Numbered from the stretch's first letter, positions 17,564-27,753 are shown. The stretch is DNA of 64,000 nucleotides from Paenarthrobacter nicotinovorans (GCF_007670255.1 NZ_SZVS01000011.1:62001-126000), one strand, 5' to 3'. Program-made: numbers and translations. The notes: a model not told the origin generated them from the letters alone.

Positions 17564-17601
17564 GTAACCTGCCGGAAACAATACTGACACTCCCGGGAAA
17601 T
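17564..17601 (+). promoter_or_regulatory. GlnR-type operator upstream of glnA1
   Basis: The sequence reads GTAAC-N6-GAAAC-N6-GACAC-N6-GAAAT. The first pair matches the known actinobacterial GlnR box (gTnAC-N6-GaAAc) exactly, and the second pair follows with the same 6-bp phasing. It lies about 130-170 bp before the glnA1 ATG. A possible -10 TATGGT is at 17612-17617. This suggests nitrogen-dependent control by a GlnR homologue encoded elsewhere. Confidence 0.75.
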
Positions 17602-17733
17602 CCCATCTCCCTATGGTGGTATGAGTTGCCAGCCACCATGGCAGGGGGACCTTTTTTGTGTTTCCCGCGCCTCGGTCTGGGCTGCACCACGCGGCCTTCC
17701 GGGCCTGTTACTTGATATGCATAAGGAGCATAG

Positions 17734-19158
17734 ATGTTCAAGACTGCGGACGAAGTCCTCAAGTTCATCAAAGACGAAGACGTCAAATTCGTCGATATCC
17801 GCTTCACCGACCTTCCTGGCGTCCAGCAGCACTTCAACGTGCCGGCCAAGAGCGTTGACCTGGACTTCTTCGTCCACGGCCAGCTCTTCGACGGATCTTC
17901 CATCCGTGGCTTCCAGGGCATCGCCGAGTCGGACATGCAGCTCATCCCGGATGTAACCTCGGCCTTCATCGACACGTTCCGCATCGAGAAGACGCTTGCC
18001 CTGAACTTCTCCATCGTGAACCCGCGTACGGGTGACCCCTACCACCGTGACCCCCGTGGCGTGGCAGAGAAGGCAGAAGCCTACCTGGCATCCACCGGCA
18101 TCGCCGACACCGCGTTCTTCGCTCCGGAAGCCGAATTCTTCGTCTTCGACAACATCCAGTACGAGTCCTCCCCGCAGGGCAGCTTCTACAAGATCGACTC
18201 CGAAGAAGCCCACTGGAACACCGGCCGCAAGGAAGAGGGCGGCAACCTCGGTTACAAGACCCCCGTCAAGGGCGGTTACTTCCCCGTGTCCCCCACCGAC
18301 AAGCAGGCTGACCTCCGTGACGCCATGTGCGTTGAGCTGGACAAGGCAGGCCTTGAGGTCGAGCGCTCCCACCACGAAGTTGGTTCCGCCGGCCAGGCTG
18401 AGATCAACTACAAGTTCACCACGCTGACCGCAGCTGCTGATGACCTGCAGAAGTTCAAGTACGTCATCAAGAACACCGCTGACGCCTGGGGCAAGTCCGT
18501 AACGTTCATGCCGAAGCCGGTCTTCGGTGACAACGGCTCGGGCATGCACTGCCACCAGTCGCTGTGGAGCAACGGGGAACCCCTGTTCTACGACGAGAAG
18601 GGCTACGCCGGCCTCTCCGACACCGCCCGCTGGTACATCGGCGGCCTGCTGAAGCACGCTTCCGCCGTCCTGGCCTTCACCAACCCGACGGTCAACTCGT
18701 ACCGCCGCCTGGTCAAGGGCTTCGAGGCCCCCGTCAACATGGTGTACTCGCAGGGCAACCGCTCCGCCGGTATCCGTATCCCGATCACGGGCACCAACCC
18801 GAAGGCCAAGCGCATCGAATTCCGCGCTCCGGACCCCTCGTCCAACCCGTACCTGGCCTTCGCTGCCCAGCTGATGGCCGGCATCGACGGCATCCGCAAC
18901 CGCATTGAACCCCCGGCACCGATCGACAAGGACCTCTACGAGCTCCCGGCCGAGGAAGCCAAGGACATCCCCAAGGCTCCGGGTTCCCTGGAAGAGGCCC
19001 TGGAAGCCCTGCGCGAGGACAACGAGTTCCTGCAGGCCGGCGGTGTCTTCACCCAGGACCTGATCGACACCTGGATCGAGTACAAGTACGAGAACGAGAT
19101 CCGCCCGCTGTCGCTGCGCCCGAACCCCTACGAGTTCGAGCTCTACTACGGCGTCTAA
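17734..19158 (+). CDS. glnA1: Glutamine synthetase type I (beta), main ammonium-assimilating enzyme
   Basis: 474 residues; ATP-dependent amidation of glutamate. Family motifs are present: [51 protein letters not shown] and [26 protein letters not shown]. The adenylylation site is intact as DKDLYELP with Tyr402, so GlnE, encoded 1 kb away, can modify it. The ATG has AAGGAG 6 bp upstream. The 313-bp upstream region holds a GlnR-type operator. A strong terminator follows, so it is monocistronic. Full length and normal for GSI-beta. Confidence 0.97.
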   Translation: MFKTADEVLKFIKDEDVKFVDIRFTDLPGVQQHFNVPAKSVDLDFFVHGQLFDGSSIRGFQGIAESDMQLIPDVTSAFIDTFRIEKTLALNFSIVNPRTGDPYHRDPRGVAEKAEAYLASTGIADTAFFAPEAEFFVFDNIQYESSPQGSFYKIDSEEAHWNTGRKEEGGNLGYKTPVKGGYFPVSPTDKQADLRDAMCVELDKAGLEVERSHHEVGSAGQAEINYKFTTLTAAADDLQKFKYVIKNTADAWGKSVTFMPKPVFGDNGSGMHCHQSLWSNGEPLFYDEKGYAGLSDTARWYIGGLLKHASAVLAFTNPTVNSYRRLVKGFEAPVNMVYSQGNRSAGIRIPITGTNPKAKRIEFRAPDPSSNPYLAFAAQLMAGIDGIRNRIEPPAPIDKDLYELPAEEAKDIPKAPGSLEEALEALREDNEFLQAGGVFTQDLIDTWIEYKYENEIRPLSLRPNPYEFELYYGV

Positions 19159-19176
19159 GCCCCAGGCTCATACACA

Positions 19177-19219
19177 AGAAGGCCAGCCCCTCCGCGAGGA
19201 CGGGGCTGGCCTTCTTTTA
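19177..19219. terminator. Terminator after glnA1
   Basis: Perfect 14-bp stem AGAAGGCCAGCCCC / GGGGCTGGCCTTCT with an 11-nt loop and a T run (TTTT) on the plus side. The minus side also starts with an A/T flank, so it may serve the convergent neighbour too. Confidence 0.9.
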
Positions 19220-19229
19220 TGAGCAGGGA

Positions 19230-19580
19230 TTATTCAGACTTGCCTTGCTCACGATCCCTGAGGTTCTTGGTGATGTCATCCAGTTTTTCTTTGACGAAGC
19301 TGGCCGCCTCGGAGAGACCCTTTTCCGCACTCCCCAGGGGATCGAGCTGCAAGTAGACCTTGTGGTCGATCGGCAGGTCGTACTCGTCCTTCAGATGGGT
19401 GCCGCCCCCGACGCCGTCGAGGGACAAATAGACGAGGGCTTCGGTCCGCGCAATGCCGGCAATGGTGCCAAAGACCACCGTGAAGTCATTGGGCTGAAAG
19501 CTGACCGATTGACCCACGTGGCGCCGGTCCAGTTCCCCGGCATTAACAGCTTTTTCAGTCGGGCTTCCGTTGTATTCCAT
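19230..19580 (-). CDS. Hypothetical protein, 116 residues
   Basis: Soluble protein beginning MEYNGSPTEKAVNAGELDRRHVGQ, with GGAGGG a few bases upstream of the ATG. The first 80 residues look like a small beta-barrel (VSFQPNDFTVVFGTIAGIARTE, VYLSLDGVGGGTHLKDEYDLP, KVYLQLD). The last 35 are charged and probably helical. TATAGA upstream is a likely -10. I do not recognise a family. It is independent of glnA1, being convergent with a shared terminator. Confidence 0.7.
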   Translation of the reverse strand: MEYNGSPTEKAVNAGELDRRHVGQSVSFQPNDFTVVFGTIAGIARTEALVYLSLDGVGGGTHLKDEYDLPIDHKVYLQLDPLGSAEKGLSEAASFVKEKLDDITKNLRDREQGKSE

Positions 19581-19655
19581 GGACTTTCCCTCCGATTCGA
19601 GATCAGTGACAGTTGAATTCTATAAGGACCCTTAGTGTCGAAGGCAAAGTATGTG

Positions 19656-20177
19656 TCAGGGAAAGGCTTTATACATTGTCCTTTGCGGCCCTGAGTTGCC
19701 ACCCAAGTAGCGTCCGGAGTCCACGAAGCCGGCTTTTGTGTAAGCGGCCAGCCCCGCCGGATTGCGCTCGTTGACGGACAGCACGACGCCGGTCTGCCCG
19801 CCGAGGTGCCGGGCGGTCAGCTTCCGGGCTTCTTCCACTGCGGCTTCGGCCGCCAGCTTGCCCAGCCCGCGGCCCTGCTTGAGAGAATCAATCAGGAATC
19901 CCCGCAGAAGCCAGACGGAATGATCATCCGGCCAGCCTGCGAGAGTGGCCGCGCCGGACTGCAGGGTCAGCACACCGACGGCGGTTCCCTCCGACTCGAT
20001 GACATAGGGCAAACGCGACTCTTCTTCCAACGCGATAAGCATCATCCGCAGAGGCTCTCCGACGAAAGCCCGTTGGCTCTCCTCTATTGCCAACTCCGCG
20101 ACGGCGCCCAGCTGGATGGCCCGGGCGTCGTCGTCGAGCATTTTGAGCGGAATCAACCACACATCATCGGCGGGCAT
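19656..20177 (-). CDS. GNAT family N-acetyltransferase
   Basis: 173 residues from the ATG at 20177, chosen because GGAAGGA lies 8 bp upstream; in-frame ATGs at 20186 and 20207 are less well placed. GNAT motif A, the acetyl-CoA site, reads RGFLIDSLKQGRGLGKLAAEAAV, and the C-terminal NERNPAGLAAYTKAGFVDSGRY fits motif B. Substrate unknown; the family acetylates small amines, antibiotics or protein termini. It lies 43 bp downstream of glnE on the same strand and could be co-transcribed with it. Confidence 0.85.
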   Translation of the reverse strand: MPADDVWLIPLKMLDDDARAIQLGAVAELAIEESQRAFVGEPLRMMLIALEEESRLPYVIESEGTAVGVLTLQSGAATLAGWPDDHSVWLLRGFLIDSLKQGRGLGKLAAEAAVEEARKLTARHLGGQTGVVLSVNERNPAGLAAYTKAGFVDSGRYLGGNSGPQRTMYKAFP

Positions 20178-20220
20178 ATTCCACATCCTTCCATGGGAGT
20201 GGCACAACAGGTCTCCGGGC

Positions 20221-23200
20221 CTAATTGGCGTAGAACATCTTCTCGAAGACGGATCTGGCCCTGCGGCTCAGCCGCAGGTAGTGCTCTTCGAAGTGCCCGG
20301 CGTTACCGGGTGGGTACCCGCACCACCGCGCGACGGCTTCAAGGTCCTTGCGGGACGAGGGAAGGACATCGGAGGCGCGGCCGGTCACGATCACGTTGGC
20401 CGACCGGATACGACTGGCCAGACGCCACGCCTCACGGAGCAAAGCGGCGTCGTCCTTGCCGATGAATTCCAGTTCCTCGGCTGCAGCAAGGGCTTCCAGC
20501 GTTGAACTCGTCCGCAACTGCGGATGCTTGCCCGCATGCTGCAGCTGGATCAGCTGCACCAGCCACTCGACATCGCTCAGGCCACCTCGGCCAAGTTTGA
20601 CGTGCCGTGCAGGGTCCGCCCCACGGGGCAGTCGTTCAGACTCCACGCGGGCCTTGATGCGCCTGATTTCGCGGACATCCTGTTCCTTGAGCTCCTCGGG
20701 GTACCGGATGGGGTCGATGAGCGCGACGAAGTCTGCCGCCAGTTCGTCCGAGCCGGCCATCGGGCGTGCACGCAGGAGGGCCTGGGACTCCCAGATGAGG
20801 GACCAACGGCGGTAGTACTCCGCATAGGAATCCAAGGACCGCACCATGGCGCCGTTCTTGCCCTCGGGCCGGAGGTCGGCGTCGACCATGAGCACCCGCT
20901 CAGCCATGATGGCAGGCTTGAGCGGCTGGGTGAGGAAGCTGGAGATCTTGGAGACGATCGCCGTCGCCTGTTCCTGTGCCTCGGCGTCACTGAAGCCGGG
21001 GCGGGCACGGTGAACGTACATCACGTCGGCGTCCGAACCGTAGCCGATTTCGCGGCCTCCCTGCCTACCCATGGCAACCACCAGGACGTCCGTCTTTAGG
21101 GGGCCCGAGTCGGCGACTACAGCCTCAGCCACATGCAGGGCTCCCAGCACGGCAGCACGGTCGGCTTCAGCCAAAGCGATCCCCACCGCATCCTGGTCGA
21201 GGAGCCCTGCGCTGTCGGCAATAGCGGTCCGCAGGATCTCCCGGCGCCGGATCAAGCGGATGAGCCGCATGGCGTTCTCAGGGTCCGGGTGCCTGGAGAG
21301 CTTGGACTGGATTTCCTGCCACTGTGCATCGAAGGGCACCGGGGCCAGCTCTTTGTCGCTGCCCAGCCACGCTACGGACTCGGGCGAGACTTCCAGCAGG
21401 TCCGAGATCAAGCGGGAGTTCGCCAGGACCTGGCACAAGCGCTCCGCCGCAGCCTGGGAATCACGGAGCAACCCGAGGTACCAGTGCGTGGTGCCAAGGG
21501 CTTCGCTGACCCGACGGAAAGCGAGCAGGCCCGCATCCGGATCAACGCCTTCGGCAAGCCAGCCCAAAAGGATCGGCAGCAACTGCCGCTGCAGCGCCGC
21601 CCGACGACTGACGCCCGCGGTCAGAGCCTCAATATGCCTCAAAGCTCCTTGGGGATCCAAATAGCCGAGTGCTGCAAGGCGGCCCTGGGCAGCTTCCGGG
21701 CTGAGCTTTGCCTCTTCGCTGCTTAGTTTGGCCGCAGTGTTGAGCAGCGGGCGGTAGAAGATCCGCTCATGCAGCTCCCGCACCGACTTTTTTGTTTTTT
21801 GCCAAGCACCCATCAACTGATCTGGATGGGGGCGTTCCTGGGAAAAGGGTCCCAGCACGGCTTTGGCCAGGAAACGCTGGGCATCCTCAGCCACCGGCAT
21901 CAGGTGCGTGCGCCGCAGCTGGAACAGCTGGATCCGGTGTTCGAGCAAGCGGAGGTAGCGGTAGGCATTGTCGAAGGCTGCGGCGTCCGAGCGTCCGATA
22001 TAGCCGCCGGCCGACAACGCGGCGATGGCCGACGTCGTGTCCTTGCACCGTAGGGACTCATCGGACTTGCCGTGAACCAGCTGCAACAACTGCACGGTGA
22101 ACTCGACGTCCCGTAGTCCGCCGCGACCCAGTTTGATCTGGCGCTGCTCCTCGGACGCCGGTATGTAGTCCGTAACCCTCCGGCGCATGGCTTGGACGGA
22201 CTCGACAAAACCCTCCCGGCCTGCAGAAGACCACACCAGGGGCTCCACGGCTTTTTCGTAACGCTGGCCCAGGTCCTGGTCGCCGGCGATGGTCCGGGCT
22301 TTGAGCAGAGCCTGGAATTCCCAGCTTTCGGCCCACCTGGCGTAGTAGCTCAAATGCGAAGCCAGCGTGCGAACAAGTGGACCCGATTTGCCCTCCGGAC
22401 GGAGATTGGCGTCCACTTCCCACAGCCCAGGCTCGGCAGCGGACGATGAAATTGCCCGGGAAATGCCCGACGCCAGGGCAGTACCAATGGTGGACGCCCT
22501 CGCATCCTCCACTTCCTCGGACTCGATGACATAGATGACATCGACGTCCGAGATGTAGTTGAGCTCGCGGGCACCGCACTTGCCCATGCCGATGACGGCG
22601 AGTCCGACGTCGGCAATTTCGTCTGCGTCGTAGTGACCGGCCGCTTCGGCCCGGGACACTGCGAGGGCTGCCTCAATGGCAGCGCCAGCGAGGTCGGCCA
22701 GCTCGGCGCCAGCTGCGGGCATGAAATCCTGGGGCGAAGCCGCGCACAAGTCCTTGATGGCAAGTTCCGTAAGTCCCCGGCGATACGCCGTCCGCAAGGC
22801 AGCGTAGGCCGGCTGACCGGTGATGCCGGCCACCGGCCGATGGGATCCGGGCTCCGCCTTCACTGAGCGAAGCAACATGGCGCGAAGCTCGTCGCTCGAG
22901 GCCTGCATCGGCTCAGGGCTGACACGGGTGTCGAAGACGTCCAGGTGTTCGGGCCTGCGCATCAGGAACTCCCCCAGAGCTTCCGAGGCTCCCAGCAAGC
23001 GGTACAGCGGCTCACTGGTGTCCGGATCCGCTGCAGCCAGCTTCTTCAGTCCGGGGTTTTTCTCGATCAGACGAACCAAAGACTGCAGGGCCGTATCAGG
23101 ACTGGCAGCCATGGAAAGTCCGGCAAACAGCGCGTCTTCGTCAATGCCCTCAAGTTCCGGAGCAGCGAGGAAGCGCTGCCCCTTCTCAAGGTCGCTGAAG

Positions 23201-23232
23201 CCGGCCGAAATGAGCCGTCGTGCAAGGCTCAC
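20221..23232 (-). CDS. glnE: Bifunctional glutamine synthetase adenylyltransferase / deadenylase
   Basis: 1003 residues with two nucleotidyltransferase halves. The first has IGMGKCGARELNYISDVDVIY (about residue 215), the second VAMGRQGGREIGYGSDADVMY (about residue 720). Each carries the GxG and SDxD active-site pattern. Helical GlnD-like PII-uridylyl regions lie between and after them (KLGRGGLRDVEFTVQLLQL, KLGRGGLSDVEWLVQLIQL). It adenylylates glutamine synthetase to switch it off when nitrogen is plentiful. It starts with GTG 9 bp after the glnA2 stop, so the two form one operon. Location between glnA1 and glnA2 matches M. tuberculosis. Confidence 0.96.
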   Translation of the reverse strand: MSLARRLISAGFSDLEKGQRFLAAPELEGIDEDALFAGLSMAASPDTALQSLVRLIEKNPGLKKLAAADPDTSEPLYRLLGASEALGEFLMRRPEHLDVFDTRVSPEPMQASSDELRAMLLRSVKAEPGSHRPVAGITGQPAYAALRTAYRRGLTELAIKDLCAASPQDFMPAAGAELADLAGAAIEAALAVSRAEAAGHYDADEIADVGLAVIGMGKCGARELNYISDVDVIYVIESEEVEDARASTIGTALASGISRAISSSAAEPGLWEVDANLRPEGKSGPLVRTLASHLSYYARWAESWEFQALLKARTIAGDQDLGQRYEKAVEPLVWSSAGREGFVESVQAMRRRVTDYIPASEEQRQIKLGRGGLRDVEFTVQLLQLVHGKSDESLRCKDTTSAIAALSAGGYIGRSDAAAFDNAYRYLRLLEHRIQLFQLRRTHLMPVAEDAQRFLAKAVLGPFSQERPHPDQLMGAWQKTKKSVRELHERIFYRPLLNTAAKLSSEEAKLSPEAAQGRLAALGYLDPQGALRHIEALTAGVSRRAALQRQLLPILLGWLAEGVDPDAGLLAFRRVSEALGTTHWYLGLLRDSQAAAERLCQVLANSRLISDLLEVSPESVAWLGSDKELAPVPFDAQWQEIQSKLSRHPDPENAMRLIRLIRRREILRTAIADSAGLLDQDAVGIALAEADRAAVLGALHVAEAVVADSGPLKTDVLVVAMGRQGGREIGYGSDADVMYVHRARPGFSDAEAQEQATAIVSKISSFLTQPLKPAIMAERVLMVDADLRPEGKNGAMVRSLDSYAEYYRRWSLIWESQALLRARPMAGSDELAADFVALIDPIRYPEELKEQDVREIRRIKARVESERLPRGADPARHVKLGRGGLSDVEWLVQLIQLQHAGKHPQLRTSSTLEALAAAEELEFIGKDDAALLREAWRLASRIRSANVIVTGRASDVLPSSRKDLEAVARWCGYPPGNAGHFEEHYLRLSRRARSVFEKMFYAN

Positions 23233-23241
23233 TGACCCCGC

Positions 23242-24582
23242 CTAGAGAATGCCGAGATTGCGCTGCAACTCATACGGAGTGACCTGAAGCCTGTAGTCCT
23301 GCCACTCTGCCCGCTTGTTCCGGAGGAAGTGCTCAAAGACCTGTTCGCCCAGGATTTCCGCCACGAGCTCGGATTCCTCCATGGCGCGGATGGCATCGTG
23401 AAGGCTGGCAGGCAATGGCGCGTGCCCCATGGCTTTGCGCTCCGCGGTGGTCAGCGACCAGACGTCATCCTCTGCGGCGGCGGGAAGTTCATAGCCTTCT
23501 TCGATGCCCTTCAGACCCGCTCCAAGCAATACGGCATATGCGAGGTAAGGGTTGGTGGCCGAATCAATACCGCGGTATTCGATACGTGCCGACTGGCCCT
23601 TGCCGGGCTTGTACAGCGGCACGCGTACCAGTGCAGAACGGTTGTTGTGTCCCCAGCTCAGGTAGCTCGGCGCTTCGCCGCCGCCCCACAGCCGCTTGTA
23701 GGAGTTCACGAACTGGTTGGTGACAGCGGTGAACTCCGGAGCGTGCCTGAGGATGCCGGCGATGAACTGACGTGCAGTCTTGGACAACTGGAATTCCGCG
23801 CCCGCTTCGAAGAAAGCGTTGGTGTCGCCTTCGAACAGCGAGAAGTGCGTGTGCATGCCCGAACCCGGGTGGTCGGTGAAGGGCTTGGGCATGAAGGTGG
23901 CGTAGGTGCCTTGCTGGAGCGCAACTTCCTTAATGACTGTACGGAACGTCATGATGTTGTCCGCCGTCTGGAGGGCATCTGCGTAGCGCAGGTCGATCTC
24001 GTTCTGGCCCGGTCCGCCTTCATGGTGGCTGAACTCAACGGAGATGCCTACAGATTCAAGCATGGTGACTGCGGTACGCCGGAAGTCCTGGGCAACGCCA
24101 CCGGGGACGTGGTCGAAATATCCGCCCTCATCCACGGGAACCGGGGCACCATCGGGACCAAGGTCCTTGGACTTGAGCAGGTAGAACTCGATTTCGGGGT
24201 GCGTGTAACAGGTGAAACCCATGTCCGCAGCCTTGGCCAGGGTCCGCTTGAGGACGTTGCGCGGGTCAGCGGCGGACGGTTCGCCGTCCGGCGTCAGGAT
24301 GTCACAGAACATCCTCGAGGTCTGTTCGGTTTCACCGCGCCAAGGCAGGATCTGGAAAGTGGAGGGATCCGGCTGCGCCAGCATGTCGGATTCGAACACG
24401 CGGGCAAGGCCTTCGATGGCGGAGCCGTCAAAGCCGAGGCCCTCTTCAAAAGCGCCTTCAACTTCGGCCGGCGCCAGCGCCACCGATTTGAGCGAACCAA
24501 CGACGTCGGTGAACCACAAGCGTACGAAGCGCACGTCACGCTCTTCGATTGTCCGCAGAACGAACTCTTGCTGGCGGTCCAT
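23242..24582 (-). CDS. glnA2: Glutamine synthetase type I, second paralogue
   Basis: 446 residues from the ATG at 24582, which has AAAGAGG upstream; an in-frame extension to 24624 is not conserved. GS motifs are present: DGSAIEG, EIEFYLL, HHEGGPGQNEIDLRYADAL, MPKPFTDHPGSGMHTHFS and IEYRGIDSATNPYLAYAV. The length and the region GYELPAAAEDDVW correspond to the GlnA2 (GSI-alpha-like) subgroup. GlnA2 is usually minor or dispensable for ammonium assimilation and may act on other substrates. It shares only moderate similarity with GlnA1 and is first gene of the glnA2-glnE unit. A weak GlnR-like site lies about 130 bp upstream. Confidence 0.94.
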   Translation of the reverse strand: MDRQQEFVLRTIEERDVRFVRLWFTDVVGSLKSVALAPAEVEGAFEEGLGFDGSAIEGLARVFESDMLAQPDPSTFQILPWRGETEQTSRMFCDILTPDGEPSAADPRNVLKRTLAKAADMGFTCYTHPEIEFYLLKSKDLGPDGAPVPVDEGGYFDHVPGGVAQDFRRTAVTMLESVGISVEFSHHEGGPGQNEIDLRYADALQTADNIMTFRTVIKEVALQQGTYATFMPKPFTDHPGSGMHTHFSLFEGDTNAFFEAGAEFQLSKTARQFIAGILRHAPEFTAVTNQFVNSYKRLWGGGEAPSYLSWGHNNRSALVRVPLYKPGKGQSARIEYRGIDSATNPYLAYAVLLGAGLKGIEEGYELPAAAEDDVWSLTTAERKAMGHAPLPASLHDAIRAMEESELVAEILGEQVFEHFLRNKRAEWQDYRLQVTPYELQRNLGIL

Positions 24583-24772
24583 AGGGCCTCTTTCCCGATT
24601 CGGTGTCAACGCCGCAGGTTTCATTGAATCGAAGCCACGGCAGCTCAGCCTTCACTCTACTAAGAGTTCACTGCTAATGCCGCAGCAGTAGCTGTGCGTA
24701 ACACACCGTTTACATAAGGTGACGCTGGGCACAGTGCTGGCAGCCGTCGTCGGCACCGCTTAGGCTCTATCC
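24583..24772. promoter_or_regulatory. Divergent region glnA2 / panB
   Basis: 190 bp with promoters for both directions. TAGGCT at 24761-24766 is 6 bp before the panB ATG. A half GlnR box (GTCAC-N6-TAAAC on the minus strand, 24708-24723; 9 of 10 consensus positions) could act on glnA2. No gene is seen here. Confidence 0.45.
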
Positions 24773-25678
24773 ATGGCCCCGATCAATCTTCCTGAGTCCA
24801 GCACGCCTGCCGAGGTTCCCGCCCCCTACGGAAGCGGCCCGGGAACCGGTCCGCAGACGCCCCCCGCGGCAGGCAGGAAGCCGGTCAGCCGGATACGGAT
24901 CCACCACCTCCAGCAGGCCAAGGACAACGGCGAACGTTTCGCCATGCTGACGGCCTACGAGCAGTACACGGCAGAGATTTTTGACCAGGCCGGAATCGAA
25001 GTCCTCCTGGTGGGCGACTCCGCTTCCAACAATGTCTTCGGCAATGAGACCAGCCTGCCCGTTACCGTGGACGAATTGCTTCCCCTGACACGTGCCGTAA
25101 GCCGGGCCGCCAAGCGGGCGCTGGTCGTGGCAGACCTGCCCTTTGGCAGCTATGAGGTCTCCCCCGGCCAGGCCGTAGCCACCGGCGTGCGCTTCCTGAA
25201 AGAGGGCCTGGCGCATGCAGTGAAAATTGAGGGCACCGCGTACTACGCCGAGACTGTCAAAGCCATGGTCCAAGCCGGTATCCCTGTCATGGCCCACATC
25301 GGCTTCACCCCACAAAGTGAGCATTCCCTGGGCGGCTACCGTGTGCAGGGACGGGGCGATGACGCGAAGCGCTTGATCGATGACGCGGTTGCCCTCCAGG
25401 ACGCCGGCGCCTTCAGCGTGCTCATGGAGATGGTCCCCGCGGAAGCGGCGGCTGCCATTGACGCTGCCTTGAGGGTACCGACAGTGGGCATCGGCGCAGG
25501 AAACCAAACCACCGGACAGGTCCTCGTGTGGCAGGACATGGCCGGGCTCCGGGGCGGAAAGATGGCGAAATTCGTCAAGCAATACGCCGACCTGCGCACT
25601 ACCCTGACCAACGCCGCGGCCGCCTATGGCGAGGACGTCCGGTCCGGGCAGTTCCCCGGGCCGGAACACTCCTTCTAG
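24773..25678 (+). CDS. panB: 3-methyl-2-oxobutanoate hydroxymethyltransferase
   Basis: 301 residues; first committed step of pantothenate synthesis, transferring a hydroxymethyl group from methylene-THF to 2-oxoisovalerate. PanB motifs are [62 protein letters not shown], the catalytic EMVPAE (Glu at about 222) and [20 protein letters not shown]. The first 40 residues are a Pro-rich extension. TAGGCT lies 6 bp before the ATG, so it is probably leaderless. panC and panD are not in the window. Confidence 0.95.
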   Translation: MAPINLPESSTPAEVPAPYGSGPGTGPQTPPAAGRKPVSRIRIHHLQQAKDNGERFAMLTAYEQYTAEIFDQAGIEVLLVGDSASNNVFGNETSLPVTVDELLPLTRAVSRAAKRALVVADLPFGSYEVSPGQAVATGVRFLKEGLAHAVKIEGTAYYAETVKAMVQAGIPVMAHIGFTPQSEHSLGGYRVQGRGDDAKRLIDDAVALQDAGAFSVLMEMVPAEAAAAIDAALRVPTVGIGAGNQTTGQVLVWQDMAGLRGGKMAKFVKQYADLRTTLTNAAAAYGEDVRSGQFPGPEHSF

Positions 25679-25718
25679 CCTGGCGGCTCAAACGGCGCCG
25701 GCCTCGGTCGAGGCTGGC

Positions 25719-25883
25719 CTAATCGTCGTCCTGGGCATCCCAGGCGTCGTTGCGTGCTTTGACCTTTTCCAAGGCGTGCTCGGCCTCTTGCCGGGTTTTA
25801 TACGGGCCAATCAGCTGGGTCCAATCGGACATGGCGTCCTCTTCGATCTCGTGCGTCTTGACGTTGTACCAGTACTCCGTCAC
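25719..25883 (-). CDS. SPOR-like small protein, 54 residues
   Basis: From GTG 25883, with GGAGGAG directly upstream, this encodes VTEYWYNVKTHEIEEDAMSD followed by WTQLIGPYKTRQEAEHALEKVKARND and an acidic tail. The GPYKTRQEAEHALEKV segment is typical of SPOR-type folds, and the N-terminal EYWYNVKTHEIEE is a conserved actinobacterial lead-in. Many Actinobacteria carry such one-domain proteins; their role is unknown. It converges on panB. A longer frame upstream to 25952 has no ribosome site. Confidence 0.75.
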   Translation of the reverse strand: MTEYWYNVKTHEIEEDAMSDWTQLIGPYKTRQEAEHALEKVKARNDAWDAQDDD

Positions 25884-25991
25884 GTCTCCTCCTCCTGGCT
25901 CGGGCCGTTGGACGCGTAACGTTGGCGCGGTCACAGTGACCTTGCCGCACATTGTTACTTACGTCTCGTGCGTGCCTTATATGATCAATCT

Positions 25992-26870
25992 ATGCCTTCT
26001 CTTGCTTCGACCGCACCCATTGGCGCCCTCACCCCGGGAACCATCAGCCCTGAACGCTCCGTCCCCGCGTCGATTCCCCGGCCCGAGTACGTCGGGAAAA
26101 AGGCGCCGGCGAAGTTCACCGGCTCAGAGGTCAAGTCACCGGAGACCATCGAAAAGATCCGCAAGGCCAGCAAGATCGCGGCCCAAGCGATCGTCGAGGT
26201 AGGCAAGCACATTCAGCCAGGTGTCACCACGGACCAACTGGACAAGGTCGGCCACGAGTTCCTCCTCGACCACCAGGCGTACCCGTCCACCCTGGGATAC
26301 CGGGGCTTTCCAAAGTCCCTCTGTTCCTCCCTCAACGAGGTCATTTGCCACGGCATCCCCGACTCCACGGTGGTCCAGGACGGGGACATCCTGAACATCG
26401 ACATCACCGCGTTCATTGGCGGTGTCCATGGGGACACCAACTACACTTTCCTGGTTGGCGACGTGGACGAAGAGTCCCGTTTGCTGGTTGAGCGTACGCA
26501 GGAGTCGCTCAACCGGGCCATCAAGGCCGTGGCCCCGGGCCGCGAAATCAACGTAATCGGCCGGGCGATCCAGTCCTACGCCAAGCGCTTCGGCTATGGC
26601 GTGGTGCGGGACTTCACTGGCCACGGCGTGGGCGAAGCCTTTCACACAGGCCTCATCATTCCGCATTACGACGCAGCCCCGGCATACAACACCGTGATAG
26701 AGGCGGGCATGGTCTTCACCATCGAACCCATGCTCACCCTCGGCACCATCGAATGGGACATGTGGGCTGACGACTGGACAGTTGTCACCCGCGACCACAA
26801 ACGAACGGCCCAATTCGAACACACGCTGCTGGTCACCGAGACCGGCGCGGAAATCCTGACCCTTCCCTAA
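25992..26870 (+). CDS. map: Methionine aminopeptidase type I
   Basis: 292 residues; removes initiator methionine. Metal ligands lie in [16 protein letters not shown] (two Asp), [10 protein letters not shown] (His), FTIEPM (Glu) and QFEHTLLV (Glu). The 45-residue N-terminal extension, with [10 protein letters not shown], marks the actinobacterial MapB-type subgroup with a ribosome-binding PxxP-like linker. The ATG at 25992 follows TATGAT (25980-25985) by 6 bp, the typical leaderless spacing. A longer frame from 25968 would begin upstream of that promoter, so I reject it. Confidence 0.95.
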   Translation: MPSLASTAPIGALTPGTISPERSVPASIPRPEYVGKKAPAKFTGSEVKSPETIEKIRKASKIAAQAIVEVGKHIQPGVTTDQLDKVGHEFLLDHQAYPSTLGYRGFPKSLCSSLNEVICHGIPDSTVVQDGDILNIDITAFIGGVHGDTNYTFLVGDVDEESRLLVERTQESLNRAIKAVAPGREINVIGRAIQSYAKRFGYGVVRDFTGHGVGEAFHTGLIIPHYDAAPAYNTVIEAGMVFTIEPMLTLGTIEWDMWADDWTVVTRDHKRTAQFEHTLLVTETGAEILTLP

Positions 26871-26927
26871 GCTCTCCGGAAGGTCCACGCAGCCCGGCTG
26901 GCTGTGCCCTGCCCATCCCCTCCTGCC

Positions 26928-27746
26928 ATGATCGGAAATGCATTGTCCAAGAAGGATGAGAAGACCCACAAGAACGCGCCGCTGATCGGTATCGACATCG
27001 GCGGTACCGGAATCAAGGGCGGCATCGTCGACCTGAAGAAGGGCAAGCTGATTGGCGACCGTTTCCGGGTTCCCACCCCGCAGCCGGCCACGCCCGAGGC
27101 CGTCGCCGATGTCGTTGCCGAGATCGTTGAGGAACTGTCCAAGCGTCCCGACGCGCCGGCAGCGGATTCCCCCGTGGGCGTTACTTTTCCCGGCATCATC
27201 CAGCACGGCGTGGTCCATTCAGCGGCCAATGTTGACAAGTCCTGGCTCGAAACAGACATCGACAAGAAGTTCACCCACCGCTTGGGCCGTCCCGTCGAGG
27301 TCATCAACGACGCCGACGCCGCAGGCCTCGCCGAAGCACGCTACGGCGCGGGCGAAGGTGTCGACGGCACGGTCCTGGTGATCACCCTCGGAACGGGCAT
27401 CGGGTCGGCGTTCATCTTCAATGGCCAGTTGGTCCCCAACGCCGAGCTCGGCCACCTTGAGGTGGACGGACACGACGCCGAGACCAAGGCGTCCGCCGTC
27501 GCCCGCGAACGCGACGGCCTCAGCTGGGACGAGTACGGCGTGCTGCTCAACCGCTACCTCCAGCACGTGGAGTTCCTCTTCTCACCCGAACTTTTCATCG
27601 TGGGCGGCGGCATCTCCAAGCGTTCGGACGAGTACTTCCCCCACCTGGACCTCCGCACCAAGATCGTCACGGCAAAGTTGAAGAACGACGCGGGCATTGT
27701 TGGCGCAGCCCTGGAAGTTGCCCTGCACCACAAACTCGCCAAGTAG
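26928..27746 (+). CDS. ppgK: Polyphosphate glucokinase
   Basis: 272 residues of the ROK-like polyphosphate/ATP glucokinase family, phosphorylating glucose with polyphosphate or ATP. The phosphate-1 motif is [17 protein letters not shown] (about residues 20-36). The second domain has [27 protein letters not shown], which includes the conserved glutamate and histidine. EADVK-type repeats are absent. The ATG at 26928 lacks an obvious ribosome site; a TTG six codons later is an alternative. It lies 57 bp behind map and may be co-transcribed. Confidence 0.9.
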   Translation: MIGNALSKKDEKTHKNAPLIGIDIGGTGIKGGIVDLKKGKLIGDRFRVPTPQPATPEAVADVVAEIVEELSKRPDAPAADSPVGVTFPGIIQHGVVHSAANVDKSWLETDIDKKFTHRLGRPVEVINDADAAGLAEARYGAGEGVDGTVLVITLGTGIGSAFIFNGQLVPNAELGHLEVDGHDAETKASAVARERDGLSWDEYGVLLNRYLQHVEFLFSPELFIVGGGISKRSDEYFPHLDLRTKIVTAKLKNDAGIVGAALEVALHHKLAK

Positions 27747-27753
27747 CTTGTCC

